Positions 50,349 to 59,355 are shown, counted from the stretch's first letter. The stretch is 64,000 nt of DNA from JBOGDS01 sp050743075 (GCA_050743075.1 JBOGDS010000006.1:1-64000); one strand, 5' to 3'. The notes: generated by a model from the sequence alone, not told the origin. Made by a program: numbers and translations.

Positions 50349-52439
50349 TCACGCAGTCGCGCCGAGGAGGAGGCAGCTCCGGCTGATCATCCGCACTGAA
50401 TGTCCCGCCAGGTACGCCGATGCGGCTGCCTGCTTCTCGGCGGTGTCGAGGACGACCTCGTAGTGCCCGGCCCAGACGCCGGCCGGAAGGGTGACGTCGA
50501 CCGGGTCGGCGCCGGCGTGCAGCCACAGCAGGAACGAGTCGCCCGTGATCCGCTGGCCCTGGCGGTCCCGGGAGCGGATGCCGTCGCCGGTGAGGAACAT
50601 GCCGAGGGTGCGCAGCGACTCGTCATGCCAGGCCTCGTCGGTCATCTCGTCCCCGGACGGGTGGAACCAGGCGAGGTCCTTGCGGCCGTCGTCGACGACA
50701 GGACGTCCCTCGAAGAACCGCCGCTGCCGGAAGACCGGCTGCTCTCGCCGCAGCGTGAGCAGCGTGCGGGCGAACGTGAGCAGATCTGAGTACTCCGACC
50801 GCAGCGACCAGTCGACCCAGGTCGTCTCGTCGTCGAGGCAGTAGGCGTTGTTGTTGCCGCGTTGGGTGCGGCCCATCTCGTCGCCGGCCACGAGCATCGG
50901 CACGCCGGTCGACAGCAACAACGTCGTCAGGAGGTTGTGCATTTGCCGTCCGCGCAGTGCCAGCACGTCGGGATCGGAGGTCTCGCCTTCGGCGCCGTGG
51001 TTCCAGGATCGGTTGTCGTCGGTGCCGTCCCGGTTGTCCTCGCCGTTGGCCTCGTTGTGCTTGCGGTCGTACGAGACCAGGTCGCGCAGCGTGAAGCCGT
51101 CGTGCGCCGTGACGAAGTTGATCGACGCGTACGGGCGCCTCCCGTCGTCGGCGTAGAGATCCGACGAGCCCGACAACCGGTAGGCGAGATCGCGGACACC
51201 GGAGGCGCGGCCACGCCAGTGGTCCCGCACGGTGTTGCGGAACCTGTCGTTCCACTCGGTCCACAGGTGCGGGAACTCGCCCACCTGGTAGCCGCCGGGA
51301 CCGACATCCCACGGCTCGGCGATCAGCTTGACCTCGCGCAGGGCCGGGTCCTGTTCGATGACGGTCATGAACGAGCCGAGCATGTCGACATCGTGCATGG
51401 AGCGGGCCAGCGCGGCCGCCAGGTCGAAGCGGAAGCCGTCGACGTGCATCTCGTCGACCCAGTAGCGCAGCGAGTCCATGACGAGCCGCAACACGTGTGG
51501 GTGGGCGACATTCACCGTGTTGCCGGTGCCGGTGTAGTCGCTGTAGCGGTCCGGGTGGGCCGCGTCGAGGCGGTAGTAGGCGGGGTTGTCGATGCCGCGG
51601 AAGGAGAACGTCGGGCCCGTCGGCCCCTGTTCGGCGGTGTGGTTGTAGACGACGTCGAGCACGACCTCGAGCCCAGCCTCGTGCAGGGCCCGGACCATCG
51701 CCTTGAACTCGCTCACCTGCTCGCCGAGCGACCCGCTGGCCGCGTAGGGCGCATGCGGCGCGAAGAACGCCAGCGAGTTGTAGCCCCAGTAGTTGCTCTG
51801 GCCGCGCTCGACCTGCTGGGGTTCGCTGACGAAGTGGTGGACCGGCATCAGCTCGACCGTGGTCACGCCGAGGTCGAGGAGGTGCTGGATCGCAGCCGGA
51901 TGGGTCAGACCGGCGAACGTGCCACGCAGCTCCTCCGGGACCTCTGGGTGGCGCATCGTGAAGCCGCGGACGTGAAGCTCGTAGACGACGGTGTCCGCCC
52001 ACGGGACCACGGGCCGTGCGTCGGTGCCCCAGTCGAAGCGGTCGTCGCCGACGATCACGCCCTTGGGTACGTGCGACGCCGAGGCCTGGCCGGGTTCGAA
52101 GACGGCCGGCCCGTAGGCGACGTCGCCCGTGACCGCGCGGGCGTAGGGGTCGAGCAGCAACTTGGCCGGGTCGAATCGGCGACCGCGGGCCGGGTCCCAC
52201 GGCCCGTGTACGCGGAACCCGTAGCGCTGGCCAGGCCCGACGCCGGGCAGACGTCCGTGCCAGGTGTCGAACGTGCGGTCCTGGAGCGGCACCCGGACCT
52301 CAGCGCCGAATTCGTCGAACAAGCACACCTCGACCTGCTCCGCCTCGGGCGCCCAGAGTGCGACGTTGGTGGAGTCGCCGTCGTGCGTAGCTCCGAGTGG
52401 CGCCCACTGGCCTGGCCATGCGGTCTTCGGGTCGGTCAC
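50349..52439 (-). CDS. glgX: Glycogen debranching protein GlgX
   Basis: The 696-residue GH13 protein has a CBM48 N-terminus (APEAEQVEVCLFDEFG) and the barrel with DGFRFDLAAAL, LIAEPWDVGPGGYQ and NFVTAHDGFTLRDLV, including RGNNNAYCLDDE typical of GlgX. It hydrolyses alpha-1,6 branches left by GlgP. GTG 52439 matches VTDPKTAWPG. It is tail-to-tail with glgP, 8 bp apart. A 14-base sequence, TGATCATCCGCACT, resembling a palindrome arm lies in its 3' end at 50384-50397. Confidence 0.95.
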   Translation of the reverse strand: MTDPKTAWPGQWAPLGATHDGDSTNVALWAPEAEQVEVCLFDEFGAEVRVPLQDRTFDTWHGRLPGVGPGQRYGFRVHGPWDPARGRRFDPAKLLLDPYARAVTGDVAYGPAVFEPGQASASHVPKGVIVGDDRFDWGTDARPVVPWADTVVYELHVRGFTMRHPEVPEELRGTFAGLTHPAAIQHLLDLGVTTVELMPVHHFVSEPQQVERGQSNYWGYNSLAFFAPHAPYAASGSLGEQVSEFKAMVRALHEAGLEVVLDVVYNHTAEQGPTGPTFSFRGIDNPAYYRLDAAHPDRYSDYTGTGNTVNVAHPHVLRLVMDSLRYWVDEMHVDGFRFDLAAALARSMHDVDMLGSFMTVIEQDPALREVKLIAEPWDVGPGGYQVGEFPHLWTEWNDRFRNTVRDHWRGRASGVRDLAYRLSGSSDLYADDGRRPYASINFVTAHDGFTLRDLVSYDRKHNEANGEDNRDGTDDNRSWNHGAEGETSDPDVLALRGRQMHNLLTTLLLSTGVPMLVAGDEMGRTQRGNNNAYCLDDETTWVDWSLRSEYSDLLTFARTLLTLRREQPVFRQRRFFEGRPVVDDGRKDLAWFHPSGDEMTDEAWHDESLRTLGMFLTGDGIRSRDRQGQRITGDSFLLWLHAGADPVDVTLPAGVWAGHYEVVLDTAEKQAAASAYLAGHSVRMISRSCLLLGATA

Positions 52440-52555
52440 TCGGGCATTGTCGTGGCAACCCGCAGATATCCTCTCTCCGCACCGCCGAGCGATGAGTCCT
52501 GGTCGGTCGACAGATCTACATGTGGCGGAGAGCAGCGACCGGAAGGAGCTTGGCT

Positions 52556-53111
52556 GTGCGGAGAATCTTGGTGTTCCTGGGGCCACGGTCGACGGATACT
52601 ACGAGGGGCCGAACCGGGGTTCGACTGGCCGAACGTCGACGACGAGTTCAACGAGTTCGGGGTGGCGCAGCTCGACGAGCTCGACACTTTGCTGTTCGGG
52701 CGGGTCACCTACGAGGGGATGGCGGCGTACTGGCCGACGCCGGCGGCGGAGCAGGACGACCCGAGGGTCGCGGCCCGGATGAACGGCATCTCCAAGATCG
52801 TTGTCTCGCGCACGCTGAGCAACCCCGAGTGGGCAAACACACGGCTGATCAGGGACCACGTCGGCGACGAGATCGCCACGCTCAAGCAACAGCCCGGGAA
52901 GGACATCGCGATCTTCGGCAGCTCCGCGCTGACTGTGAGCCTCCTGAAGCTCGGGCTCGTCGACGAAGTGCGGATCATGGTGATGCCGGTCGCCCTCGGT
53001 GCCGGCAGGTCTCTGTTCCGAACGGCGGACGAAAGGATCAACCTGAAGCTGCTGAAGACCAGGCAGTTCGAATCCGGCAACGTCCTTCTCTACGACGAGC
53101 CGGTCCGGTAG
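52556..53111 (+). pseudogene. Dihydrofolate reductase-family protein with two frameshifts near the 5' end
   Basis: From GTG 52556 (with GGAG upstream) the sequence reads VRRILVFLG, then in a second frame ATVDGYYEGPNR, then in a third frame FDWPNVDDEFNEFGVAQLDELDTLLFGRVTYEGMAAYW and on to the stop. One missing base in a G-run and a second missing base near 52616 explain both shifts. The downstream 490 bp are undamaged (IFGSSALTVSLLKLGLVDEV is intact). Relatives are RibD-C-like reductases of unknown substrate. Sequencing error cannot be fully excluded, but two close deletions in one gene favour real decay. Confidence 0.8.
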
Positions 53112-53283
53112 GGCAGTCCAGAGCGAGCCAGGCACGCGCGGACCGCGGCACCTCGCGGAAGCCGGCGGCCCACTGGCGCAGCCGCGGCGAACCCCCACCG
53201 CCCAGCCAACACTCTGGGCACTGTCAGGCGACCCACCTCGACCCGCCCCAGGAGCCGCCACCGGCCGAGCCTCAGGGGCCAGG

Positions 53284-54156
53284 TCAGAGCGGGATGCTGA
53301 TGAACGGCGAGGAGTAGTCCCGCTCGTCGCGCAGCGCGGCCGCAGCGTCGTCGCGGTTCAGCGCGTGCCGCTCCTGCTCCGCCCGGATCATCAGTGACAG
53401 CAGCCGAACGTCGCTGGGCGTGGCGATGCCGGTCACCTCGTCGTGCGACAGGACCCAGGCGACCGCCGCGGTGATGCTGCGCTGCTCGTCGAGGGGTTCG
53501 TACCAGGTGGTGTAGGTCTTGTCCGCGCCGTCGGGCCAGTTCCGCTGCGACACCGACTTGATGATCATCAAGCCGCCGTCCTGCCGCCGGATCTCGTCGA
53601 CGAGCGCTTCGTAGTCGCGCAGGTACTCAGCGTTTCGGGCGAGCACGGGGTTGATCGGCGTGAGGACGGTGGCGAACGGGTACCGCTGGAGCGCCTCCAG
53701 GTGGGTTGCGGGTGCTTCGTGACCGTGGCCGGTGATGCCGACGGCCCCGACCAGGCCATCGTCCTGGGCTCTGGCGGCCGCGTGCAGGGCGCCGTCGTCG
53801 GCGGTGGCGAGATCGAGTTGCTCCAGGTCTCCGATCGCGTGCAGCTGGAGCAGGTCGACCCGGTCGGTCTGGAGACGCTCCAGCGAAGCGTTGATCTGTC
53901 GCCAGGCCGCGCCCTTCGCTCGCTCACCGGTCTTGGTGGCCAGGAAGATCCGGTCGCGGAGACGGTGCATGGCGGCGCCGAGCCGGAGCTCGGCGTCGCC
54001 GTAGCCCGCCGCAACGTCGATGTGGTTGATGCCGGCGGCGAGCGCCTCGTCGATGGACCGGTCCGCGACGTCCTGCGTCACGTCTGAGAGCGCTGCCGCG
54101 CCGTAGATGAGAACCGAACTCTGATGTCCCAGCCGCCCGAGCCTGCGGTACTCCAT
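53284..54156 (-). CDS. Aldo/keto reductase
   Basis: The 290-residue protein has the aldo/keto reductase pattern: YRRLGRLGHQSSVLIYGAAALSD at the N-terminus, GINHIDVAAGYGDAE (Asp/Tyr), FLATKTGER (Lys) and a C-terminal NADPH-binding region. The catalytic Asp, Tyr and Lys are recognisable. The substrate is unknown. ATG 54156 agrees with the MEYRRLG start. It is downstream of the anti-sigma-like gene on the same strand. Confidence 0.9.
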   Translation of the reverse strand: MEYRRLGRLGHQSSVLIYGAAALSDVTQDVADRSIDEALAAGINHIDVAAGYGDAELRLGAAMHRLRDRIFLATKTGERAKGAAWRQINASLERLQTDRVDLLQLHAIGDLEQLDLATADDGALHAAARAQDDGLVGAVGITGHGHEAPATHLEALQRYPFATVLTPINPVLARNAEYLRDYEALVDEIRRQDGGLMIIKSVSQRNWPDGADKTYTTWYEPLDEQRSITAAVAWVLSHDEVTGIATPSDVRLLSLMIRAEQERHALNRDDAAAALRDERDYSSPFISIPL

Positions 54157-54188
54157 GTCCGCCAACGTACCCGGCGGCCCGGCCGCGA

Positions 54189-55271
54189 TCACTCGTCCTG
54201 GTTCTCCCAGGTCATGTTCTGCAGCCGTCCGTCGTCAGCGGGAATCGGCTCGACCGTCTCCGCGATCCGTAGCAGCTCCTCCTGGTTGCCGGCGTTCATC
54301 AGGGTGGCGAGCACACCGGGCTCCGGCGCCCAGTCGACGGTGGGTCCCATGTCACTGCTGACGCGGTACAGGGCTTGTCGGCCATTGACCTCGACGACCT
54401 CGTCGCCAGGGCTCGCCTGGGCCCAGAGGTCGGTGAAAGGCGTGCTCACGGCGAGCATCAGGCCGTCTGCGTTGGAGACGGCGAACGACGTGCCGGGTCC
54501 GGCCGGGGCGCCATTCTCCTGAACCATGTGTTCGGCTGCCTGTGCGACCGACCACGTGCCCACGTCGATGACGCCTTCGACGACCCGCGCGGCATCCACG
54601 AGGTCCTCGAGCTCGGCATCGCTGAGCCGGCCTTGCCCTGCGACCGAGAACCAGCCGCCGTCGGTGTACCACCAGGCACTGAGCAAGCTGGGGTCGTCGG
54701 CATCGGTGGCGATCGACACCTCGTGGGAACCGACGCGAAGCGTCCGGACGTCTACGCCGGGCCCGGGATCAGGCGTGTACTCGTGGGACGGTCCCCAGAC
54801 GGCCAACACCCGCGTCACGACCACGCCGTCATCCACATCGACAAGCCGCACGCCGCCGACGGCCGGGCAGTCGTACTGGCTCAGATCGAGAGAACTCAGG
54901 TCCTCAGCTGTGCCGGAGATCGGCGCGTCGGCGGCTGACTCCGACCAGAGCAGGCGGGCCTCATCGGGAACATCCGCCGGTGCCAACTGGCCGGGTGTGA
55001 CCTCGACGCCGTCCGGCAGGCGTAGGCACGGCTTCGCTCCCGTGGAGGGTGCGGCAGCGACCGGGGAGTCAGCCGTTCTGGTCGGGTTGCCGCCGTACCA
55101 GAGGGTCGGCACTGCGACCGCCACGATGGCGAACGCGGCGACGGCTCCGGTCGCCGCGCGGCGCCGCGTTCGGATCGTGTGCGCCCGGCGGCTGACGCCT
55201 TCCACCGCGGGCTGTGACCCGACCGGCAGGGCTTGCAGTGCGCGGGCCAGGGCGTCGTCGACGGGCGTCAT
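54189..55271 (-). CDS. Anti-sigma-like single-pass membrane protein
   Basis: The 360-residue protein has a short cytoplasmic head (residues 1-38), one transmembrane helix (AATGAVAAFAIVAVAVPTLWY, about 38-58) and a large extracytoplasmic domain of unknown fold. In position it is the partner gene of an ECF sigma factor and may be its anti-sigma or sensor. The sigma gene upstream is broken. ATG 55271 is the second copy of a start duplicated by a 13-bp tandem repeat; the upstream copy at 55284 is out of frame. Confidence 0.75.
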   Translation of the reverse strand: MTPVDDALARALQALPVGSQPAVEGVSRRAHTIRTRRRAATGAVAAFAIVAVAVPTLWYGGNPTRTADSPVAAAPSTGAKPCLRLPDGVEVTPGQLAPADVPDEARLLWSESAADAPISGTAEDLSSLDLSQYDCPAVGGVRLVDVDDGVVVTRVLAVWGPSHEYTPDPGPGVDVRTLRVGSHEVSIATDADDPSLLSAWWYTDGGWFSVAGQGRLSDAELEDLVDAARVVEGVIDVGTWSVAQAAEHMVQENGAPAGPGTSFAVSNADGLMLAVSTPFTDLWAQASPGDEVVEVNGRQALYRVSSDMGPTVDWAPEPGVLATLMNAGNQEELLRIAETVEPIPADDGRLQNMTWENQDE

Positions 55272-55283
55272 CGACGGGCGTCA
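55258..55283. repeat. 13-bp tandem duplication covering a start codon
   Basis: TCGACGGGCGTCA occurs twice in direct tandem (55258-55270 and 55271-55283). On the minus strand each copy holds an ATG-ACG-CCC-GTC start. The upstream ATG overlaps the sigma-gene stop (ATGA), as expected for coupled translation, but is out of frame with the partner gene; the downstream ATG is in frame. Confidence 0.9.
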
Positions 55284-55728
55284 TGACGGCTCCTCGCTTG
55301 TGGCGGACCGGCGACTCGAGTGCGACGCCAGGTCGGGGTGGGTGCGAGCGAGCACGGTGCTGAGCTGCTGGCGCGCCTTGGAGAGCGTCGATGCGACCGT
55401 TCCCCGGCTGATCCCCAGGGTCGCGGCGATCTCGGCTTCCGGCAGGTCCGGCACGTAGCGCATGGCCACGACCTGCCAGGCCCGATCCGGCAAGCAGGCA
55501 ACGGCTCGCCAGAGGGCGTCGTCATGTCCCTCCGAAGCGGGTGCGTGTCGCTGTGGCTCGGCGGCGACCCGCTCAAGGGTGCGGCGTTCGAGGCGGCTTC
55601 GGCGCCACCGGCTACGGACCTCGTCGACGGCGACGCGGTGCAGCCAGGCCACCGGCGAGTCGAGCTTCGTCGGCGCCGGCCAGCGCGCCGTACCAGTGGG
55701 TGAAGTCGTCGTCCGGCACCGTCCTCAC
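55281..55728 (-). pseudogene. ECF sigma factor gene with region 2 deleted
   Basis: From GTG 55728 the frame gives VRTVPDDDFTHWYGALAG, the N-terminus of an ECF sigma factor. Directly after it, in another frame, comes APTKLDSPVAWLHRVAVDEVRSRW, which in family members is the region 2-to-4 linker, followed by an intact region 4 (LPEAEIAATLGISRGTVASTLSKARQQL). The some 40-50 residues of region 2, which bind core polymerase and the -10 element, are missing. Only a region-4 fragment from ATG 55652 could be made; it cannot act as a sigma factor. Confidence 0.85.
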
Positions 55729-55782
55729 GGTGTCATGACGCACGAACGGGCCACGATGTTGGGTCGCTCTCGTCCATCTCCA

Positions 55783-55833
55783 TGATCATGTCGACTTCAC
55801 ATCTCAAAAGGGTGGGCGAAATCGACATGATCA
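55783..55833. repeat. 51-bp palindromic element with TGATCA ends (second type)
   Basis: Left arm TGATCATGTCGA (55783-55794) pairs exactly with 55822-55833; one mismatch and three more pairs extend it inward. It lies between the broken sigma gene (divergent) and the enoyl-CoA hydratase gene. Total length and the TGATCA ends match the 49-bp elements at 11789 and 63613, but the arm sequence differs. Confidence 0.7.
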
Positions 55834-55884
55834 CGAGGGCGGTTAGGCTCCCGGCAGCCAATGGCCGAGGAGAGGAGACGCGCC

Positions 55885-56664
55885 GTGGGCGAGTTCGTCA
55901 GGCTCGAGGTCGACGCAGGCGTGGGCACGATCCGGCTCGACCGGCCACCGATGAACGCGCTGAACGCGCAGGTGCGGGGCGAGCTGCTCGCGGTCGCGAC
56001 CGAGGCCGCCGAGCGGAAGGACGTGCGTGCCGTCGTCGTCTACGGCGGCGAGAAGGTCTTCGCCGCCGGCGCGGACATCAAGGAGATGGCCGACCTGTCG
56101 TACGCCGACATGGTGGACCGGTCCGGGCCGTTGCAGGCGGCCTTCACGGCGGTGGCGAAGATTCCCAAGCCGACCGTTGCCGCCGTCACCGGCTACGCGC
56201 TGGGCGGGGGCTGCGAGCTGGCTCTCGCCTGCGACCTCAGAATCGCGGCTGACGACGCCACGCTCGGCCAGCCGGAGATCCTGCTCGGCATCATCCCAGG
56301 TGCAGGAGGCACGCAACGGTTGTCGCGCCTCGTCGGGCCGGCCAAGGCCAAGGAGCTGATCTTCACCGGACGGTTCGTCGGTGCCGAGGAGGCGCTGCGG
56401 ATCGGCCTGGTCGACCGTGTGGTGGCCCCGGCCGACGTGGACGCGACGGCGAGGGACTGGGCGGCGCAGTTCGCGAACGGCCCGGCCTATGCGCTGCGCG
56501 CCGCGAAGACCGCCGTCGACCGGGGCCTGGAGGCCGACCTCGACACCGGGCTCGAGATCGAGCGCACCCAGTTCGCTGCCCTGTTTGCAACCGAGGACCG
56601 CGGCATCGGCCTGCGGTCGTTCGTCGAGAACGGCCCGGGGAAGGCGCGCTTCGTTGGACGCTAG
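55885..56664 (+). CDS. Enoyl-CoA hydratase/isomerase
   Basis: The 259-residue crotonase-fold protein has the oxyanion-hole segments FAAGADIKEMADLS and GYALGGGCELALACD, and the catalytic Glu region GQPEILLGIIPGAGGTQRLSRLVG. The GTG at 55885 is preceded by AGGAG at the right distance; an in-frame ATG at 55861 would add eight residues. It hydrates enoyl-CoA to 3-hydroxyacyl-CoA, matching the dehydrogenase at 22.9 kb. Confidence 0.93.
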   Translation: MGEFVRLEVDAGVGTIRLDRPPMNALNAQVRGELLAVATEAAERKDVRAVVVYGGEKVFAAGADIKEMADLSYADMVDRSGPLQAAFTAVAKIPKPTVAAVTGYALGGGCELALACDLRIAADDATLGQPEILLGIIPGAGGTQRLSRLVGPAKAKELIFTGRFVGAEEALRIGLVDRVVAPADVDATARDWAAQFANGPAYALRAAKTAVDRGLEADLDTGLEIERTQFAALFATEDRGIGLRSFVENGPGKARFVGR

Positions 56665-56668
56665 GCCC

Positions 56669-57604
56669 ATGCGTCACGCCGCGGACGACGACGTCGAACG
56701 CGCCTGGCAGGACACCAAGCTCGCCCAGGTGCTGTACCACGACTGGGAGGCCGGCACCTACGACGAGAAGTGGTCGATCTCGTTCGACCAGCGGTGCATC
56801 GACTACGCCCGTGACCGGTTCGTCGCCATCGCAGGTACCGCAGGCTGGCCGTACGAACGGGCGCTGGAGATCGGCGCCGGCACCGGATTCTTCTCACTGA
56901 ACCTCCGCCAGGCCGGCGTTCTCGACGAGGTGCGTGTCACCGACATCTCGGCCGGCATGGTCGGGGCCGCGCAACGCAACGCCAACCTGCTCGGCTTCGA
57001 CATCGAGGGCCGGGTCGCGGACGCGGAAGCGCTGCCCTACGACGACGGGACGTTCGACCTCGTCGTCGGGCACGCGGTCATCCACCACCTGCCCGACGTC
57101 GAACGGGCGTTCCGCGAGATGCTCCGCGTGCTCAAGCCCGGTGGGCGCGTCGTCATCTGCGGTGAGCCGACGCGGTACGGCGACTTCGTCGCGCGCCGCC
57201 TCTCGCGGGCGACCTGGTGGGCGGCCACGCGTGCTGCGCAGCTGCCGCTGGTCAGGCGGCGCTGGGCCCGGCCGCAGCAGGAGCTGGACGAGTCGTCCCG
57301 GGCAGCGGCGCTCGAGGCCGTCGTCGACCTGCACACCTTCGACCCCGACGCCCTGACCCGGACCGTCGAGCGGGCCGGCGCCACCGACGTTCGGACAGTG
57401 ACCGAGGAGCTCATGGCCGCGTGGTTCGGCTGGCCGGTCCGTACGGTGGAGTACGCCGTCAACCCCGAGCGACTCGGTCGGCGCTGGGCGATGTTCGCCT
57501 ACCAGGGCTGGTTGCGGTTGTCGGCCCTCGACCGGGTGCTGGCCAAGGTCGTGCCCGCGGAGTTCTTCTACAACGTGTCCGTCACGGGGACCCGCCCGAC
57601 GTGA
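56669..57604 (+). CDS. Class I SAM-dependent methyltransferase
   Basis: The 311-residue protein has the SAM-binding motif ALEIGAGTGFFSLNL (near residue 66), motif II with VRVTDISAGMVGAAQ and motif post-I DLVVGHAVIHHLPDVERAFREMLRVLKPGG. The C-terminal part has an unassigned domain. Its stop overlaps the acyltransferase GTG by 4 bp, so both act in one operon, perhaps modifying a lipid or glycan. The substrate is unknown. Confidence 0.88.
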   Translation: MRHAADDDVERAWQDTKLAQVLYHDWEAGTYDEKWSISFDQRCIDYARDRFVAIAGTAGWPYERALEIGAGTGFFSLNLRQAGVLDEVRVTDISAGMVGAAQRNANLLGFDIEGRVADAEALPYDDGTFDLVVGHAVIHHLPDVERAFREMLRVLKPGGRVVICGEPTRYGDFVARRLSRATWWAATRAAQLPLVRRRWARPQQELDESSRAAALEAVVDLHTFDPDALTRTVERAGATDVRTVTEELMAAWFGWPVRTVEYAVNPERLGRRWAMFAYQGWLRLSALDRVLAKVVPAEFFYNVSVTGTRPT

Positions 57605-58293
57605 CGGACCCGCGCCAGGCTCGGTTCCTGACAGTGGCCAACCTGCGCTGGGTGGTCCGCAACCGGGCCTGGACACCGTGGTACCTGGTGCGGTACTGGC
57701 GTTTGCTCATGCTGCGGCTGCGCCGTCGCGATGTCGTGACCGAGGGCATGGTCTTTCTCGGCCGCCGGGTCGAGATCGTCGCGCGGCCCGGCTACGGCCG
57801 CGTCGTCCTCGGTCGATGGGTACACGTCGGCGCCGAGACCCGGCTGCGGGCGCACGAGGGAACGCTGCGGGTCGGCGACAAGGTCGTGTTCGGCCGTGAC
57901 GACACCGTCAACGGCTATCTCGACATCGAGATCGGTGCCCGGACGCTCGTCGCCGACTCGGTGTACGTCACCGACTTCGACCACCGCTTCGACGACCCCG
58001 ACCTACCGATCAAGGACCAGGGGATCGTCAAGTCCCCGGTGCGGATCGGCCCGGACTGCTGGCTCGGGGTCAAGGTGAGCGTGCTGCGCGGTTCAGTGGT
58101 CGGCCGGGGCTGCGTCGTCGCCGCGCATGCGGTCGTCCGCGGCGTGATTCCCGACCACGCCGTGGCCGGGGGGGTCCCGGCCCGCGTGATCAAGGATCGT
58201 CGCCGGACGCGGGCTCTGCTCAGTCCGGGTAGCCGTGAACGACGGCCTGATGGGCGCCGGACGGTGCCCGGTAGTACCTCCGGTCGTCGGTGA
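57601..58293 (+). CDS. Hexapeptide-repeat acyltransferase
   Basis: The 230-residue protein has an N-terminal region of hydrophobic/basic residues and a left-handed beta-helix with hexapeptide repeats (GRVVLGRWVHVGAETRLRAHEGTLRVGDKVVFG onward, residues about 62-180) and a closing IGPDCWLGVKVSVLRGSVVGRGCVVAAHAVV. Such enzymes transfer acyl groups from acyl-CoA to sugars or lipids. The Arg-rich tail (last 35 residues) overlaps a small frameshifted gene on the other strand and may be non-conserved. Confidence 0.86.
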   Translation: MTDPRQARFLTVANLRWVVRNRAWTPWYLVRYWRLLMLRLRRRDVVTEGMVFLGRRVEIVARPGYGRVVLGRWVHVGAETRLRAHEGTLRVGDKVVFGRDDTVNGYLDIEIGARTLVADSVYVTDFDHRFDDPDLPIKDQGIVKSPVRIGPDCWLGVKVSVLRGSVVGRGCVVAAHAVVRGVIPDHAVAGGVPARVIKDRRRTRALLSPGSRERRPDGRRTVPGSTSGRR

Positions 58294-58526
58294 ACAGCGG
58301 CATCCGCGGCGACTCGGCCAGCACCACGATGCTGGGTCCACTCGGGCGCACGCTCAGCCCGGCAGGGTCGGTCGATGAGGAGCCGCTGGGTGCCCTGAGG
58401 TCCGCGCGTGCCGATGTGGAGGCCGTCCTCGACGACGCCGGCCTCGCCACGGCCGAGTGCGACCCGCCCGCTGGCCGCAGGACGGTCGAACAGCACCTCG
58501 GGCGCGATCCTGGCTGACCGTGACAT
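58220..58526 (-). pseudogene. Small unknown gene with one frameshift
   Basis: Minus-strand frame from ATG 58526 gives MSRSARIAPEVLFDRPAASG through GTQRLLIDRP; continuing one frame over gives AGLSVRPSGPSIVVLAESPR to HQAVVHGYPD and a stop at 58220. One extra base near 58367 joins the two into a 101-codon gene (307 nt = 102 codons + 1). Coding bias and lack of stops suggest it was a gene. I cannot name the family. It overlaps the 3' end of the acyltransferase by 74 bp in convergent orientation. Confidence 0.45.
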
Positions 58527-58535
58527 CCTGCCGCC

Positions 58536-59333
58536 TCAGGGCCGAGTAGCGATGACGAGCAGGTCGAGGCAGGTGTCGATGTCGTCGGGGGAGAGCACGA
58601 AGTCGTCGGCGCGGGTAGCTGCGACGTGGGCCGCGAGGTGGGCAGACCAGTCGGTGAGCTCGGTCGCGAGTTGGCCAGCGACCAGGTCGCCGTGCCGGCG
58701 CTCGTACGCTGCGATCCGGTCGCCGTGCTGAAGTCCGAGCAGTGTCTCTACACGGAACGGGCCGCCCTGGACCAGAGCAAGCATCTCGGTGGCGTCGAGT
58801 TCGCGGGTGTGGAACGGGTTGCCGGCCGGGAACGTGAACCGGTTCGGCGTCGAGAGGACGAGCCGGCCACCGGGAGGCAGCACCCGAGCGCACTCGGCGA
58901 CAAATCGCTGCTGGTCCCAGAGGTGCTCGACGGTCTGAAGGCTCACGACCACGTCGAACGTGCCCTCCGTGAACGGCAGCGCGACCAGGTTTGCCAGGAT
59001 CAGGGCGAGTGAGCCCTCATCGCCATGATCCAAGACTGTTTCGTTGGGTTGCGACCCGAGCAATCGGCCTTCGATCACGGTCGTCGGTCGGCGGTCGTAC
59101 GTGCGGGACGCGTGGTCGATCGCTGCGGCGTCGTAATCGAGCGCCACGACGGTCGATGCGCCGGAGTCGAGGAGGGCCGCGGCACCGTACCCCTCGCCGC
59201 AGCCAGCTTCGAGGACCCGCGCGCCGACGCAGAGCGGCATCACGGCCCGGTACGCCGCCTCGTGCCGTCTGAACCAGTAGTTCTCCTCCGCGCGGCCGGG
59301 GACAGTGCGCTCACCGGTCAGGGGCAAGGCCAC
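58536..59333 (-). CDS. Class I SAM-dependent methyltransferase
   Basis: The 265-residue protein begins VALPLTGERTVPGRAEENYWFRRHEAAYR and has the SAM-binding motif VLEAGCGEGYGAAALLD (near residue 40), TVVALDYDAAAIDHAS, and the VVSLQTVEHLWDQQRFVAECARVLPPGG block. Proteins with this start often act near glycan or glycolipid synthesis genes. GTG 59333 is the start. A 24-bp palindrome lies 23 bp upstream of it. Confidence 0.88.
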   Translation of the reverse strand: MALPLTGERTVPGRAEENYWFRRHEAAYRAVMPLCVGARVLEAGCGEGYGAAALLDSGASTVVALDYDAAAIDHASRTYDRRPTTVIEGRLLGSQPNETVLDHGDEGSLALILANLVALPFTEGTFDVVVSLQTVEHLWDQQRFVAECARVLPPGGRLVLSTPNRFTFPAGNPFHTRELDATEMLALVQGGPFRVETLLGLQHGDRIAAYERRHGDLVAGQLATELTDWSAHLAAHVAATRADDFVLSPDDIDTCLDLLVIATRP

Positions 59334-59355
59334 AGCGGCCAGCCTGGCACACCGG

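Noticed and set aside
46035..50399. Plus-strand open frame of about 1450 codons across glgE and glgP
   Set aside because: It runs antisense to glgE and out of frame with glgP; both have complete catalytic motifs in their own frames.
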